DNA of 64,000 nt, from contig NZ_QUHR01000010.1 of the NCBI RefSeq assembly GCF_003479605.1, forward strand, positions 12,399 through 76,398. The letters are read 5' to 3'. The translations under genes were made by a program, and so were the position numbers. The stretch comes from Roseburia sp. AF12-17LB. GTDB lineage: Bacteria > Bacillota > Clostridia > Lachnospirales > Lachnospiraceae. Numbering within the stretch: the stretch's first letter is position 1; every line of letters starts with the position of its first letter. Shown here in pieces: positions 18,646 through 28,496 of this stretch. Under the pieces are notes generated by a model. It was not told where the DNA came from and made no database searches. It worked only from the letters and a program-made list of their open reading frames with translations.

Positions 18646-19957
18646 TCTTCTGTCCTTCCCGATACTGTATGACAGCCTGCTTTGCCTCTGCAAGATATGA
18701 CAAGGAGCCAAATATCAGCACCACATCTTCTCTCGAGCTCTCAGCAATTGCATGTCTTACCGCATCTTCAATCAAAGGTTCTGTTATTACTGTTTGATAG
18801 CCTGCTGCCTTCGCTTCCTCCGCCAGCTTCTCTGCCGGAAGTGCCCTGCCATTATGCGGCGTTACCGCATATACAGTTTCCGAATAAGGACGCATTATCT
18901 TTAAAATCTTCTCATGTGCCTTATCAGCAAGCACCCCTATTATATAGGTTATCTTACGATTTGTAAAACAGTTTTCCAGCGTTTTTGCAAGTTGCAGTGC
19001 TGCGCCCTCATTATGGGCACCATCCAGAATGCATAATGGTTCCTCTAAAACACGTTCAAAACGCCCATTCCAGCAGACCTTCTGAAAGCCATTTTGTATC
19101 ACCAATAAGGTAAGCTGCGGAAATGTTTTCTCTTTCAATACTTCTATTACTTTAAGCGCACAGGCTGCATTGGCTGCCTGATAGGCTCCGGTCAGCGGAA
19201 GCTTTATCTTCCACTGTGAATTATCTTCTCTTACATAATCAAACTGCATTCCATTCATATCATACAAAAGATTTCTTATGGCATCCTTCCTCGGCTGGTA
19301 CAGCTGTGCTTTAAGCCGCTCTGCCTCCTTGACAAGAACCTCTGTCACAGCATCTTCCTGCCAGGCAGATACCACCGGGCAGTTCTCTTTTATGATTCCA
19401 GCCTTTGCAGATGCAATCTCTGATAACGTATTTCCCAGGAACTGCATATGATCCATGCTGATAGAAGTAATGACACTGCAAATGGGATGGGTAATCAGAT
19501 TGGTTGCATCCTCTCTTCCCCCCATGCCGGTTTCCAATAACACCACATCACAGGCTTCTTCTTTAAAATATAAAAACGCTGCTGCAGTCTCTACCTCAAA
19601 GGACGTCGGATGCGGAAGTCCTTTTTCTGTCAGTGTAAGACAGGCTGTCTTTACTTTTTCCATCAAGGCAGCGTATGCTTCTTCGGAAACTGCTTTTCCG
19701 TTTATCTGCCAGATTTCCCGATAGGAAAAGACTGCCGGCGAGCTGTATCTTCCCACTTTTAATCCTGCTTCTGAAAGCACCGCCTGAAGCATTGCACCAA
19801 CAGAACCTTTTCCGTTAGTTCCTGCAATGTGAATAATAGATAAGTCTTCCTGCACATCGCCCAATTCTTTCATCAGTGCCCGGATACTGTCCAGTCCTAA
19901 TATACTGCCATATTTTTTTGTTTCTTCTACAAATGCAAGTGCCTGCTGATATGTCAA
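18635..19957 (-). CDS. folC: Bifunctional dihydrofolate / folylpolyglutamate synthase
   Basis: This 440-residue Mur-ligase-like enzyme adds glutamate to dihydropteroate and later to folates. The P-loop [12 protein letters not shown] (near residue 43), [12 protein letters not shown] and the C-terminal LDGAHNEGA are all family marks. It starts at a TTG directly after the parC stop (one base apart), with GGAGT 11 bases upstream, so its translation is tied to the topoisomerase gene. It is the first gene of the folate series in this run. Confidence 0.95.
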   Translation of the reverse strand: MTYQQALAFVEETKKYGSILGLDSIRALMKELGDVQEDLSIIHIAGTNGKGSVGAMLQAVLSEAGLKVGRYSSPAVFSYREIWQINGKAVSEEAYAALMEKVKTACLTLTEKGLPHPTSFEVETAAAFLYFKEEACDVVLLETGMGGREDATNLITHPICSVITSISMDHMQFLGNTLSEIASAKAGIIKENCPVVSAWQEDAVTEVLVKEAERLKAQLYQPRKDAIRNLLYDMNGMQFDYVREDNSQWKIKLPLTGAYQAANAACALKVIEVLKEKTFPQLTLLVIQNGFQKVCWNGRFERVLEEPLCILDGAHNEGAALQLAKTLENCFTNRKITYIIGVLADKAHEKILKIMRPYSETVYAVTPHNGRALPAEKLAEEAKAAGYQTVITEPLIEDAVRHAIAESSREDVVLIFGSLSYLAEAKQAVIQYREGQKNDR

Positions 19958-19958
19958 T

Positions 19959-22196
19959 TTATTTCTTTACTCCTTTGGTTGCACGGTTTCCAATATGAAG
20001 CCGGTTCAATGCAATTTCTTTATCTTTTACCATGACCACTGGCGGTTCTTCCTCACCCAGTGCATAGATGTTGGTCAGTTCATCCCCTGCTGCAAGCTTC
20101 ATTCCGCAGACCCCGATTGCCCCCTTCTTCTTCTCAGGAATCGTATCTGCTGCAATCCTAAGGAACATGTCCTTTGCCGACTGCATAACAATAGTCATAT
20201 TTTCTTCTACCGGTGCTACGAATATAACTGCATCATCATCTGCAAGCTTCGTGGCAGCTGTGGTACGTTTTGCTACGTCAAATTCTTTTCCGTCTACCTG
20301 CTTTAGCATGGCTGTCTTAGTTCCAAACAACAGTTTCTGTGTGCAAAGTGTTGCCAGATCCGTAATATAAACCAGCTGTTCTTTGGAACTGTCATAATTA
20401 CTTACATTATCAATCGGCTGTCCCTTGTCACGGAATTTTCCAAACGGCAAATCGACTACCTTCAGCAGATGCATCTGTCCGGTATTGGTAAAGATGCAGA
20501 TTTTTCCGGTATTCATACAATGAAGTACATAACGGTTCTCTGTATCTGCAGCTTCTTTGTTACGCTCATAAGCCGCCACATCAATGGTCTTCGCATAGCC
20601 AAAACGATCCATCAAGAAGACCACTTCCATCTCTTCCATCTTCTTTTCTTCATAAACAGCAGCTTCCACATTGTCTATATGGGTACGGCGTTCTCTGGAA
20701 TAGTTTTTCTTAAGACCATCTAATTCCTTCATAATTACCTTCGCCATTGTACTGCGGTTGGTAAGAATATCTTCGTATTCTGCGATATTCTTTAATGTGG
20801 TATTATGCTCATCCATCAATGCTTCCACTTCCAGGCCAATCAGCTTATAGAGGCGCATCTCTAAAATTGCTGTTGCCTGACGTTCTGTAAAGTTTAACTT
20901 CGAAGCTTTCTTTTCGGATTCTTTTGTCTTGAATTTAATATTTTCTGTTACACCGTTCATCAGGCAGTTTTTCGCATCCTTGATATTACGGCTTCCTCTT
21001 AAGATTTCAATAATTAAATCAATAACATCACAGGCACGGATTAATCCTTCCTGAATCTCTTTCTTGTCCAGTTCCTTTGCCAGTAAAGTCTTATATTTTC
21101 TGGTTGCAAGCTCATACTGGAACTTTACATGGTGGCGGATAATCGGAACCAGTCCCAGAGTCTCCGGTCTTCCGTCTGCTACTGCCAGCATATTGACACC
21201 AAAAGTATCTTCTAATTTTGTCTTCTTATAAAGAAGATTGCAAAGGTTCTGTGCATCTGCTCCTTTTCGAAGTTCGATAACAATGCGGATTCCCTCCTTG
21301 GATGACTGATTGGAAATATCCACAATATCATTTGTCTTCTTGGTCTCAACCAGACTGTAGACATCATTTAAGAATTTTCCAATATTGGCTCCAATCATGG
21401 TGTATGGAATTTCCGTAATAATCAGGCGCTCTTTTCCGCCTTTTACTGCTTCAATCTCTACTTTTCCCCGAACCTTAATCTTACCGATTCCAGTCTCATA
21501 AATGGAAAGCAGTTCATCCTGGTTGGTCACAATTCCACCGGTCGGGAAATCCGGTCCCTTGATGTATTTCATCATTTCTTCTGTTGTAATATCCGGATTC
21601 TTCATATATGCTTTGACACCATCAATGACTTCGCCAAAATTATGTGGTGGAATGCTGGTTGCCATACCAACGGCAATACCCTCTGCTCCGTTTACCAAAA
21701 GGTTCGGCACCTTTACCGGAAGTACTTCCGGCTCTTTTTCTGTCTCGTCAAAGTTTGGCACAAAATCTACTACATCTTTATCCAGATCCGCAAGGTATGC
21801 TTCCTGGGTAATCTTCTGCAGACGCGCCTCGGTATATCGCATCGCCGCCGCTCCATCTCCCTCGATGGAACCAAAGTTACCATGGCCATCTACCAGTGGC
21901 AGTCCCTTCTTAAATTCCTGTGCCATTACCACCAGTGCATCATAAATGGAGCTGTCACCATGCGGATGATATTTACCCATGGTATCTCCCACGATACGGG
22001 CACATTTACGATAAGGTTTATCATAACGGATGCCAAGTTCGTGCATATCATAAAGTGTTCTTCGCTGTACCGGCTTCAGACCATCTCTGACATCCGGCAA
22101 TGCTCTTGCGATAATAACGCTCATGGCATAATCGATATAAGATTTCTGCATTACTTCCGAATACTCGGTGCGGATAATCTGTTCTTTCGTTTCCAT
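19959..22196 (-). CDS. parC: DNA topoisomerase IV-type subunit A (ParC/GyrA family)
   Basis: This is a 745-residue type IIA topoisomerase A subunit. The DNA-cleaving tyrosine lies in AAMRYTEARL (about residue 119). The quinolone-determining region reads HPHGDSSIYDALV, with Ser and Asp at the usual resistance positions, that is, the susceptible-type residues. The C-terminal beta-pinwheel is present but I find no GyrA box (QRRGGxG), only KKKGAIG at a comparable place. Together with the shorter length this favours topoisomerase IV over gyrase. Its partner parE lies 94 bases upstream. Confidence 0.88.
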   Translation of the reverse strand: METKEQIIRTEYSEVMQKSYIDYAMSVIIARALPDVRDGLKPVQRRTLYDMHELGIRYDKPYRKCARIVGDTMGKYHPHGDSSIYDALVVMAQEFKKGLPLVDGHGNFGSIEGDGAAAMRYTEARLQKITQEAYLADLDKDVVDFVPNFDETEKEPEVLPVKVPNLLVNGAEGIAVGMATSIPPHNFGEVIDGVKAYMKNPDITTEEMMKYIKGPDFPTGGIVTNQDELLSIYETGIGKIKVRGKVEIEAVKGGKERLIITEIPYTMIGANIGKFLNDVYSLVETKKTNDIVDISNQSSKEGIRIVIELRKGADAQNLCNLLYKKTKLEDTFGVNMLAVADGRPETLGLVPIIRHHVKFQYELATRKYKTLLAKELDKKEIQEGLIRACDVIDLIIEILRGSRNIKDAKNCLMNGVTENIKFKTKESEKKASKLNFTERQATAILEMRLYKLIGLEVEALMDEHNTTLKNIAEYEDILTNRSTMAKVIMKELDGLKKNYSRERRTHIDNVEAAVYEEKKMEEMEVVFLMDRFGYAKTIDVAAYERNKEAADTENRYVLHCMNTGKICIFTNTGQMHLLKVVDLPFGKFRDKGQPIDNVSNYDSSKEQLVYITDLATLCTQKLLFGTKTAMLKQVDGKEFDVAKRTTAATKLADDDAVIFVAPVEENMTIVMQSAKDMFLRIAADTIPEKKKGAIGVCGMKLAAGDELTNIYALGEEEPPVVMVKDKEIALNRLHIGNRATKGVKK

Positions 22197-22291
22197 AATC
22201 TATCCAATTCCTTCCTGATTTTCTGCTTCTATCATTTCCCATACATCCATAAAAATATGCCGTCAGCAATTCCTTACGGATTCATGGAAAT

Positions 22292-24214
22292 TTATATGTC
22301 AAGTTCTGCGTCCTTTGCATTATCATAAATAAATTTACGACGCGGCGGTACATCCGTTCCCATCAGCATCTCTGTTACATCCGATGCCATTCTGGCATCT
22401 TCGATTTCCACCTGTTTTAACATCCTTGTCTCAGGATTTAAGGTTGTCTCCCATAGCTGGTTTGCATCCATCTCTCCAAGACCTTTGTAACGCTGCAGGG
22501 TAAAAGAACCTTTATGTGTTTTACGATAACGTGCCAGTGCTGCATCATCATAAAGATATTCTTCTTCCCCTTTGCTTGGCATCGCCTTATATAATGGCGG
22601 CATTGCAATATAAACATGTCCTTCGTAAATCAGTTCCGGCATAAAACGGTAAAATAAAGTCAGAAGCAATGTTGAAATATGTGCTCCATCCACATCCGCA
22701 TCTGCCATGATAATTATCTTATCATAACGAAGCTTGCTGATATCAAAGTCATTTCCATATCCTTCAGAAAATCCGCAGCCAAATGCATAAATCATGGTCT
22801 TAATCTCTGCATTTGCCAATACTTTATCTATACTTGCTTTCTCTACATTTAATATCTTTCCACGAATCGGAAGAATTGCCTGGAACATTCGGTTTCTTGC
22901 AGTCTTAGCAGAACCACCCGCAGAATCTCCCTCCACGATAAAGATTTCACATTTGGAGGCATCACGGCTTTCGCAGTTGGCTAATTTTCCATTGGAATCA
23001 AAGGAGAATTTCTGCTTGGTTAAAAGATTGGTTTTCGCTTTCTCTTCTGTCTTACGGATTTTTGCTGCTTTTTCTGCACATCCGATAATTGCCTTTAAAG
23101 TATCCAGGTTACGGTCAAAGTACATCTGAATTTCATCATTGGTTACTTTTCCGGTGGCTCTTGCCGCATCCTGGTTATCAAGCTTGGTTTTCGTCTGCCC
23201 CTCAAATCTTGGGTCCGGATGTTTCACAGAAATAACGGCAGTCATTCCATTTCTTACGTCTGTTCCGGTAAAGTTTGCATCCTTTTCCTTTAAAATGCCA
23301 AGCTCTCTTGCATAGGAATTAATCACCTGGGTAAAGGTTGTCTTAAAACCGGTCAGATGGGTTCCGCCCTCTGCATTGTAAATATTATTGCAGAAGCCCA
23401 GCACATTCTCATGGAATTCTGTTGTATACTGGAATGCCACTTCAACAGAAATGCCCTCAGATTCTCCTTTGTAGTAAATCACATCATGAAGGCACTCACT
23501 GTTCTGGTTCATCTCCTTTACAAAGCCAATGATTCCATCCGGTTCATGATATTCAATATGTTCTGTTTCTTCTCCGCGCTTATCTTCATAAATAATAGTT
23601 AAAGCAGGATTTAAATATGCAGTCTCATGGAGACGGCTCTTTACTTCATCCTCTTTAAATCTTGTCTTTTCAAAGATTTCCGGGTCCGGCAGGAAATTAA
23701 TCTTTGTTCCGGTCTTTTTCGTCTTTCCAATTGTCGGCAGCAGTCCGTTTACCAGCTCTACCGTTGGCACGCCACGCTCATAGCGGTCATGATGCACATA
23801 ACCATCTCTGCTTATTTCTACATCCATATAAGTAGAAAGTGCATTTACAACAGAGGAACCTACTCCATGAAGACCACCGCTGGTCTTATATGCTGCATTA
23901 TCAAATTTTCCGCCGGCATGGAGGGTTGAAAATACCACACGGGCTGCCGATACGCCCTTCTTATGCATTCCCACCGGAATTCCCCGTCCGTTATCTTCTA
24001 CGGTACAGGAGCCATCTGCCTCTAATGTAACACGGATGGTATCACATACACCAGCAAGATGCTCATCTACCGAGTTATCCACGATTTCATATATTAAATG
24101 GTTCAATCCTTTTCTTGAGACGCTTCCAATATACATTCCCGGTCTCTTCCGGACAGCTTCCAGTCCTTCCAGTACGGAAATACTGCTTGCATCATATGTT
24201 TCCTGTTTCGCCAT
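22292..24214 (-). CDS. parE: DNA topoisomerase IV-type subunit B (ParE/GyrB family)
   Basis: This 640-residue ATPase subunit drives strand passage with the A subunit. It carries the GHKL ATP-binding residues (EIVDNSVDE, EDNGRGIPVG, GLHGVGSSVVNALS), the QTKTKLDN segment and the TOPRIM region (IFIVEGDSAGGSAK, then MADADVDGAHI), and ends with the RYKGLGEMD motif. The start MAKQETYDASS has AAAGGA eight bases upstream. It heads the run that continues into parC and folC and has a convincing promoter. A separate gyrBA pair presumably lies elsewhere in the genome. Confidence 0.9.
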   Translation of the reverse strand: MAKQETYDASSISVLEGLEAVRKRPGMYIGSVSRKGLNHLIYEIVDNSVDEHLAGVCDTIRVTLEADGSCTVEDNGRGIPVGMHKKGVSAARVVFSTLHAGGKFDNAAYKTSGGLHGVGSSVVNALSTYMDVEISRDGYVHHDRYERGVPTVELVNGLLPTIGKTKKTGTKINFLPDPEIFEKTRFKEDEVKSRLHETAYLNPALTIIYEDKRGEETEHIEYHEPDGIIGFVKEMNQNSECLHDVIYYKGESEGISVEVAFQYTTEFHENVLGFCNNIYNAEGGTHLTGFKTTFTQVINSYARELGILKEKDANFTGTDVRNGMTAVISVKHPDPRFEGQTKTKLDNQDAARATGKVTNDEIQMYFDRNLDTLKAIIGCAEKAAKIRKTEEKAKTNLLTKQKFSFDSNGKLANCESRDASKCEIFIVEGDSAGGSAKTARNRMFQAILPIRGKILNVEKASIDKVLANAEIKTMIYAFGCGFSEGYGNDFDISKLRYDKIIIMADADVDGAHISTLLLTLFYRFMPELIYEGHVYIAMPPLYKAMPSKGEEEYLYDDAALARYRKTHKGSFTLQRYKGLGEMDANQLWETTLNPETRMLKQVEIEDARMASDVTEMLMGTDVPPRRKFIYDNAKDAELDI

Positions 24215-24264
24215 TGTTCCATTCCTTTCTTTCTAAAAACTGCTTCAAAAGAAGCCCTGCGGCT

Positions 24265-24293
24265 AGTATAACACATGGAGATTTTTTTGGCAA
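24265..24293 (-). promoter_or_regulatory. Predicted promoter of the parE-parC-fol run
   Basis: On the minus strand a -35 TTGCCA (24288-24293) is followed by 17 bases and a -10 TATACT (24265-24270) preceded by TGT, an extended -10. The leader would be about 45 bases. Confidence 0.7.
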
Positions 24294-24369
24294 ACATGTG
24301 TTTTCTATTTTGTTTGATCAGGAAGGAAATGGGCTTCTCATATATTTTATTTGGCAAATTGGTCAAAAG

Positions 24370-24405
24370 CATATCTATTTGTTCCACTGTATGCAAATAG
24401 ATATG
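24370..24405. promoter_or_regulatory. Perfect 12-bp inverted repeat upstream of parE
   Basis: CATATCTATTTG (24370-24381) and CAAATAGATATG (24394-24405) form a perfect dyad with a 12-base spacer, flanked by A4 and T5 runs. It lies about 80 bases upstream of the parE -35. It could be an operator or a terminator-like hairpin; no plus-strand gene needs it as a terminator. The rest of the gene-free stretch 24215-24532 holds only the parE promoter and the terminator at 24465-24497. Confidence 0.4.
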
Positions 24406-24464
24406 TTTTTGTACAATTTTGCCATATCCAAAATTTGATTTCTCCATTTGGCACCTGATCTTTC

Positions 24465-24497
24465 AAAAAAAACAACTACCGGGCGAACCGGTAGTTG
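24465..24497 (-). terminator. Intrinsic terminator of the DUF1002 gene
   Basis: A perfect 10-bp GC-rich stem (24473-24482 with 24488-24497, 5-base loop) runs into eight T on the minus strand, 35 bases past the stop at 24533. Confidence 0.92.
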
Positions 24498-24532
24498 TCT
24501 GAAATCTCTTTTATAAAATTGTCCTGTCTTAT

Positions 24533-25642
24533 TTAATTGAACAGATTCTTAAAGAAATCTGCAATAGAGGAAAACAGGTTGGAGAAAAAGCTTCCTATCT
24601 TATCAAAGATGCCGTCTGCACCAAGGTTTTCAATCTTGTCATAAATGGATTTCGCCTGATTTACAAGGCTGTCTACATCAAGATCCAGATTGCCAATCTT
24701 CTTTAACAGGTCTAATAACTGCTCTTTCTGCTCTTCTGTCAGTGCAACATCAAATTTATCTGCTGCTTCATCAATGGCATCACGGATACTTGCATCATCC
24801 GTAAGATTGTTTTCTGCCATCTGCTGTTTTAAGTATGCAACCAGTCCTTCTACGGATTCTGCATCTGCACCAGTGCTGCTCTCTAACTGTCCGGTTAAAA
24901 CCAGCTCATTTAATGCAGTATCTACATTTTCCTGTGGAAGTTCTTTTCCGGTAATCTCCTGGTATGCCTTAAACACACCTACCAGAGCTGCTGTTCCGGA
25001 AATATTCTGTGGTCCTGCAACAATTATGTCCGCATCTTCAATTCCGGCTGTTACCAGTGCATTCTTATACATACCAACTGTACAGTATGAAATATTCTTG
25101 GTGGAAATATTGATTCCATTTCCTTTATCTTTCTTTACGATTACTACAGAAGACCAGGATTTACTTCCAATCTGTGAAGATGGAATATATGCATCCAGAT
25201 ACTGGTGTTCTTCGGAATTGTTTACTGTAACTACATCATAATTATCAAGCTGTGCAGGATCAATGCCCATCAGACTTAATACTGTATTCTTCTGCTCCTC
25301 AGACAGATCAGCACCCAGTGCCAGATATGGTTTATCGCTTTCTTTGATCACGACATTGTCATCTGCCTTATCTTCTGCCGCTGCCGGATTATCTGCAGCT
25401 GCTCCACTTTCCGGAGTGCCGGCTGCTGCTCCACTTTCCGGAGTGCCGGCTGCTGCTCCATTATCTGTATTGGCTGCTGCATCGGAACCGTTGTTCTCTC
25501 CGCCTGCTGCAGTACCATTTTCCGATGATGTCTCTGTAGACAGTGTTCCGGTCACTTCTGCTGCGGATGCCTGAAATGGCACTCCAAGAAACAGCATACA
25601 TGCCAATCCCATTCCCATTATTTTTTTGATATGTTTTTTCAT
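24533..25642 (-). CDS. Secreted DUF1002 (YpuA-like) protein
   Basis: This 369-residue protein has a signal peptide (MKKHIKKIMGMG, hydrophobic core, QASAA cleavage region near residue 28) and an Ala/Gly/Asn-rich low-complexity linker with two copies of GAAAGTPES. A DUF1002 domain follows (YLALGADLSEEQKNTVLSLM through ISGTAALVGVFKAYQEITGK), and the C-terminus is amphipathic and helical. DUF1002 proteins such as B. subtilis YpuA are exported and of unknown function. The start has AAGGAGG six bases upstream. It follows the alpha/beta hydrolase gene by 13 bases and is followed by a strong terminator, so the two may form an operon. Confidence 0.82.
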   Translation of the reverse strand: MKKHIKKIMGMGLACMLFLGVPFQASAAEVTGTLSTETSSENGTAAGGENNGSDAAANTDNGAAAGTPESGAAAGTPESGAAADNPAAAEDKADDNVVIKESDKPYLALGADLSEEQKNTVLSLMGIDPAQLDNYDVVTVNNSEEHQYLDAYIPSSQIGSKSWSSVVIVKKDKGNGINISTKNISYCTVGMYKNALVTAGIEDADIIVAGPQNISGTAALVGVFKAYQEITGKELPQENVDTALNELVLTGQLESSTGADAESVEGLVAYLKQQMAENNLTDDASIRDAIDEAADKFDVALTEEQKEQLLDLLKKIGNLDLDVDSLVNQAKSIYDKIENLGADGIFDKIGSFFSNLFSSIADFFKNLFN

Positions 25643-25655
25643 TTTTTCCTCCTTT

Positions 25656-26594
25656 TCAGGCAAGGTGAACATTCATCCATGCCAGAATATCATGATATAC
25701 AACATCACGGTCTGTCTCATTTAAGATTTCGTGACGGTCGTTGTCATATAATTTCCAGGTAATATCCTCTTTGCCGGCTGCGTCAAATTTATTATATACC
25801 TTCTTTACGCCGCTGCCGCAGCCGCCCACCGGATCCATTGTTCCCGATATAAAGAATAACGGAAGACTCTTTGGAACTGCTTCAATATTTTCCTGCTGGT
25901 TGTCAAATAGAACTGCCTCAAACAGTCCCATATAAGCATTTACTGTAAATACAAACGTGCATTTCGGGTCTGCATAATAGGTTTTTACTATTTCTTCATT
26001 CTTGGTCAGCCAGCTATTGGAAGCATCTTTTCCTGTCAGGTCAAACTGATGATAGTATTTATCATAAGATAATTTCTGTAATAATTTACTTCTGTGATGC
26101 CAGCCGAAAAATGCTGCCTGCAGCTTTGCAATAAACATGGCAAGCTTTGTGGTATTGTCCGGAATACAGCCAGTTCCCATAATTATAGCACCGGTAAGCC
26201 CCTCTCCATGTATCGCCAGATATTTCCGAAGCATATAAGAACCCATGCTGTGTCCTAACATAAAATAAGGCACACCCGGATGCTCTTTCCGTGTTATCTC
26301 CCGGAGTGTATGCATATCGGCAACCACCGTATCGCTGGGATGCTCTGCAAAAAAACCCCATTCATCCTTAGATACAACGGATTCGCCGTGTCCGATATGA
26401 TCATGACCTACCACCAGAAAACCATTGTCATTTAAAAATTCTGCAAAAACCCGGTAGCGTTCAATATATTCCACCATACCATGTATTATCTGTAAAACCG
26501 CACGATACTTTCCATCCTCCGGAGTCCATCGTACTGCATGAACTGTGGTTCGCCCATCTGCGGAAGGGAAAGAAAACACTTCCTCTTTCGTCAT
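25656..26594 (-). CDS. Alpha/beta hydrolase (serine aminopeptidase / monoacylglycerol lipase-like)
   Basis: This 312-residue cytoplasmic hydrolase belongs to the Hydrolase_4 group. The oxyanion HG motif (IIHGMVEYIERY), the nucleophile elbow GHSMGS (about residue 116), the acid in SGTMDPVGG (near residue 250) and the catalytic His in DRHEILNE (near residue 290) are all in place. It likely cleaves lipid or small esters such as monoacylglycerols or lysophospholipids. The start has AGGGGGT seven bases upstream. Upstream is a promoter-like TTGTAA-N17-TAAAAT on the minus strand. Confidence 0.85.
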   Translation of the reverse strand: MTKEEVFSFPSADGRTTVHAVRWTPEDGKYRAVLQIIHGMVEYIERYRVFAEFLNDNGFLVVGHDHIGHGESVVSKDEWGFFAEHPSDTVVADMHTLREITRKEHPGVPYFMLGHSMGSYMLRKYLAIHGEGLTGAIIMGTGCIPDNTTKLAMFIAKLQAAFFGWHHRSKLLQKLSYDKYYHQFDLTGKDASNSWLTKNEEIVKTYYADPKCTFVFTVNAYMGLFEAVLFDNQQENIEAVPKSLPLFFISGTMDPVGGCGSGVKKVYNKFDAAGKEDITWKLYDNDRHEILNETDRDVVYHDILAWMNVHLA

Positions 26595-26716
26595 ATAATA
26601 TACCCCCTGTATGTTATAAATCCCTTATATTTTACAATGATTCTGCGTTTTTTACAACCGAAGTGCCCTACAAAAAACATAATACTCTATTAAATTTTTC
26701 TTAAATCCCTAAAGTT

Positions 26717-28477
26717 TTACCTAAAACGCCGTATTATTGCCTGCACACTTTCTCTTCCACTGTAAGTGTCCACTGCCGGCTCATAAACGGCTGCAAACTG
26801 TATGCTGTTTTCTTTTCCATGCATAGCTGCATCCACTTCTTCACTGCCAAACTTTTCACTGAGAAATGTAAGAAATTTTTCCACTTCTCCAAAATAGACT
26901 CCTGCCACCGGATTCCCCTTTGAATCCAACAAATGAAGCTTTAACACATTCCGGTTTACGCCCACTATACCGGCTCTCGTAATCTTAATATTACGGTCTG
27001 CAAATACCGGTCTGGTATTGGACTTTCCGCAAGGCTCCAGCACACTTAACTGCCGGATGGTATCTACCGTAAAATAGGACATCGGAAGCACCGCATCCAG
27101 CCTTACCACCTCTGCCATATCTTCTTCAGAAAGTTCTGCCTTCTGATTAAGCTGTTCCCGCAATTTATCAATATCTTCTTCCCGCATGGAAAGTCCTGCT
27201 GCCATAGGATGTCCGCCGTATTTTGTAAACAGCTCCGCCACTTCCGTCATTTTATCAAACATGGAATAGGCTTCGATGGAACGACCGGAGCCTTTGACTC
27301 CTTCTTCTCCTCTGGTCAGTACAAATACCGGTCTCTGATAGGCTTCCCGGATTCTTCCGGCAATGATTCCAGCAAGGCTCTCATGGCATTCCGGAAGGTA
27401 AACCACTAATACTTTATCTTTTTCCCGGTCTTCCTTTTCAATCTGTTCCAATGCCTTCTGTGTCTCCTGCTGTGTCATATATTTCCGGCTTTCGTTAAGC
27501 TCCACCAATTCGCCTGCCAGTGCAGAAGCCTTTACTTCATCCCGCTCAAGCAGCAGCTCCAGGGAACGTTTTGCCGTATCCAGTCTGCCGCTGGCATTGA
27601 TACATGGCCCCAATACAAAGCCGATATGATATGCACTCAACGGCTTGTCAGAAAGCTTGTTTTTTGCAATCAACGCTTTCATTCCGGGATTCTTCGTATG
27701 CTCTAACGCTTTTAACCCAAGCTTTACCAAAATACGGTTCTCTCCGGTTAAGTCCATGACATCCCCCACCGTTGCAAAGCCTGCATTTTCAATAAAAATA
27801 TCCGCTTCTTCCACCGGAATATCCATTCTCTCATAAAGCACCTGCACCAGCTTCCACGCCACTACTGCTCCGCAGATTCCTTTGCAGGGATACGGACAAT
27901 CCGCCTGCTTGGGATTTACAATGGCATCCGCATTGCTCCGTAGAAATCCCTTTCCCTGTTCTGTATTACGATAAGGAATCTCATGGTGGTCTGTTACCAC
28001 AACGGTCATTCCTTTTTCCTTTGCAAAATTAATCTCGTTGATTGCAGCAATTCCATTGTCACAGGTAATCAAAAATTCTTTTCCATCGGACAATGCCTGC
28101 TCGATTAAATGCTCATTGATTCCATAACCATCTTTCATCCGGTTCGGGATTGCAGCATCCACATTGCCGCCGCACCGGCGGATTCCCTCTAACAAAATAT
28201 AGGTTGCATTGACACCATCAATATCATAATCACCAATGATACGCATGGCCTTTTTCCCTGCAATGCCCTCTGCAATAATTTCTGCAGCTTTATCCACATC
28301 CTTTAATAAATGAGGATTATGTAATGCCTCTTTTCCACCATACAAATATTCTGTAATTTCTTTTTCATCTATTATATCCCGGTTTCTTATAATCCGGGCA
28401 ATCAGTGGGTCAATTCCATATTTCTTTGCCATTTCCATGAAATTGCCGCCTTTTCTGATTTCAATCCATTTCTCCAT
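26717..28477 (-). CDS. recJ: Single-stranded-DNA-specific exonuclease, RecJ family (DHH)
   Basis: This 586-residue DHH/DHHA1 phosphoesterase carries DYDIDGVNA (motif I), CDNGIAA (motif II), VTDHHEIP (the DHH motif) and the later GHPMAAGLSMR glycine-rich motif. RecJ degrades 5' single-stranded ends in repair. The protein is shorter than some RecJ proteins, but the catalytic core and the OB-like C-terminus (LLDSKGNPVAGVYFGE) are complete. Clostridia often hold more than one RecJ-like protein, so this could be a paralogue. It lies 19 bases after truA and is probably cotranscribed with it. Confidence 0.85.
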   Translation of the reverse strand: MEKWIEIRKGGNFMEMAKKYGIDPLIARIIRNRDIIDEKEITEYLYGGKEALHNPHLLKDVDKAAEIIAEGIAGKKAMRIIGDYDIDGVNATYILLEGIRRCGGNVDAAIPNRMKDGYGINEHLIEQALSDGKEFLITCDNGIAAINEINFAKEKGMTVVVTDHHEIPYRNTEQGKGFLRSNADAIVNPKQADCPYPCKGICGAVVAWKLVQVLYERMDIPVEEADIFIENAGFATVGDVMDLTGENRILVKLGLKALEHTKNPGMKALIAKNKLSDKPLSAYHIGFVLGPCINASGRLDTAKRSLELLLERDEVKASALAGELVELNESRKYMTQQETQKALEQIEKEDREKDKVLVVYLPECHESLAGIIAGRIREAYQRPVFVLTRGEEGVKGSGRSIEAYSMFDKMTEVAELFTKYGGHPMAAGLSMREEDIDKLREQLNQKAELSEEDMAEVVRLDAVLPMSYFTVDTIRQLSVLEPCGKSNTRPVFADRNIKITRAGIVGVNRNVLKLHLLDSKGNPVAGVYFGEVEKFLTFLSEKFGSEEVDAAMHGKENSIQFAAVYEPAVDTYSGRESVQAIIRRFR

Positions 28478-28496
28478 GAAGCTTTCTCTGCCTTAT

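Noticed and set aside
18643..18720. Tetrahydrofolate riboswitch before folE
   Set aside because: folE overlaps folC, so there is no leader for one; no structured motif was seen elsewhere in the run.
19959..24214. Gyrase (gyrB-gyrA) reading of the topoisomerase pair
   Set aside because: I see no GyrA box in the A subunit and its length is closer to ParC. I keep some doubt because the two families are close.
24103..24447. Minus-strand frame of 114 residues upstream of and overlapping parE
   Set aside because: It crosses the parE promoter and start in another frame, has no ribosome binding site and no recognisable domain.
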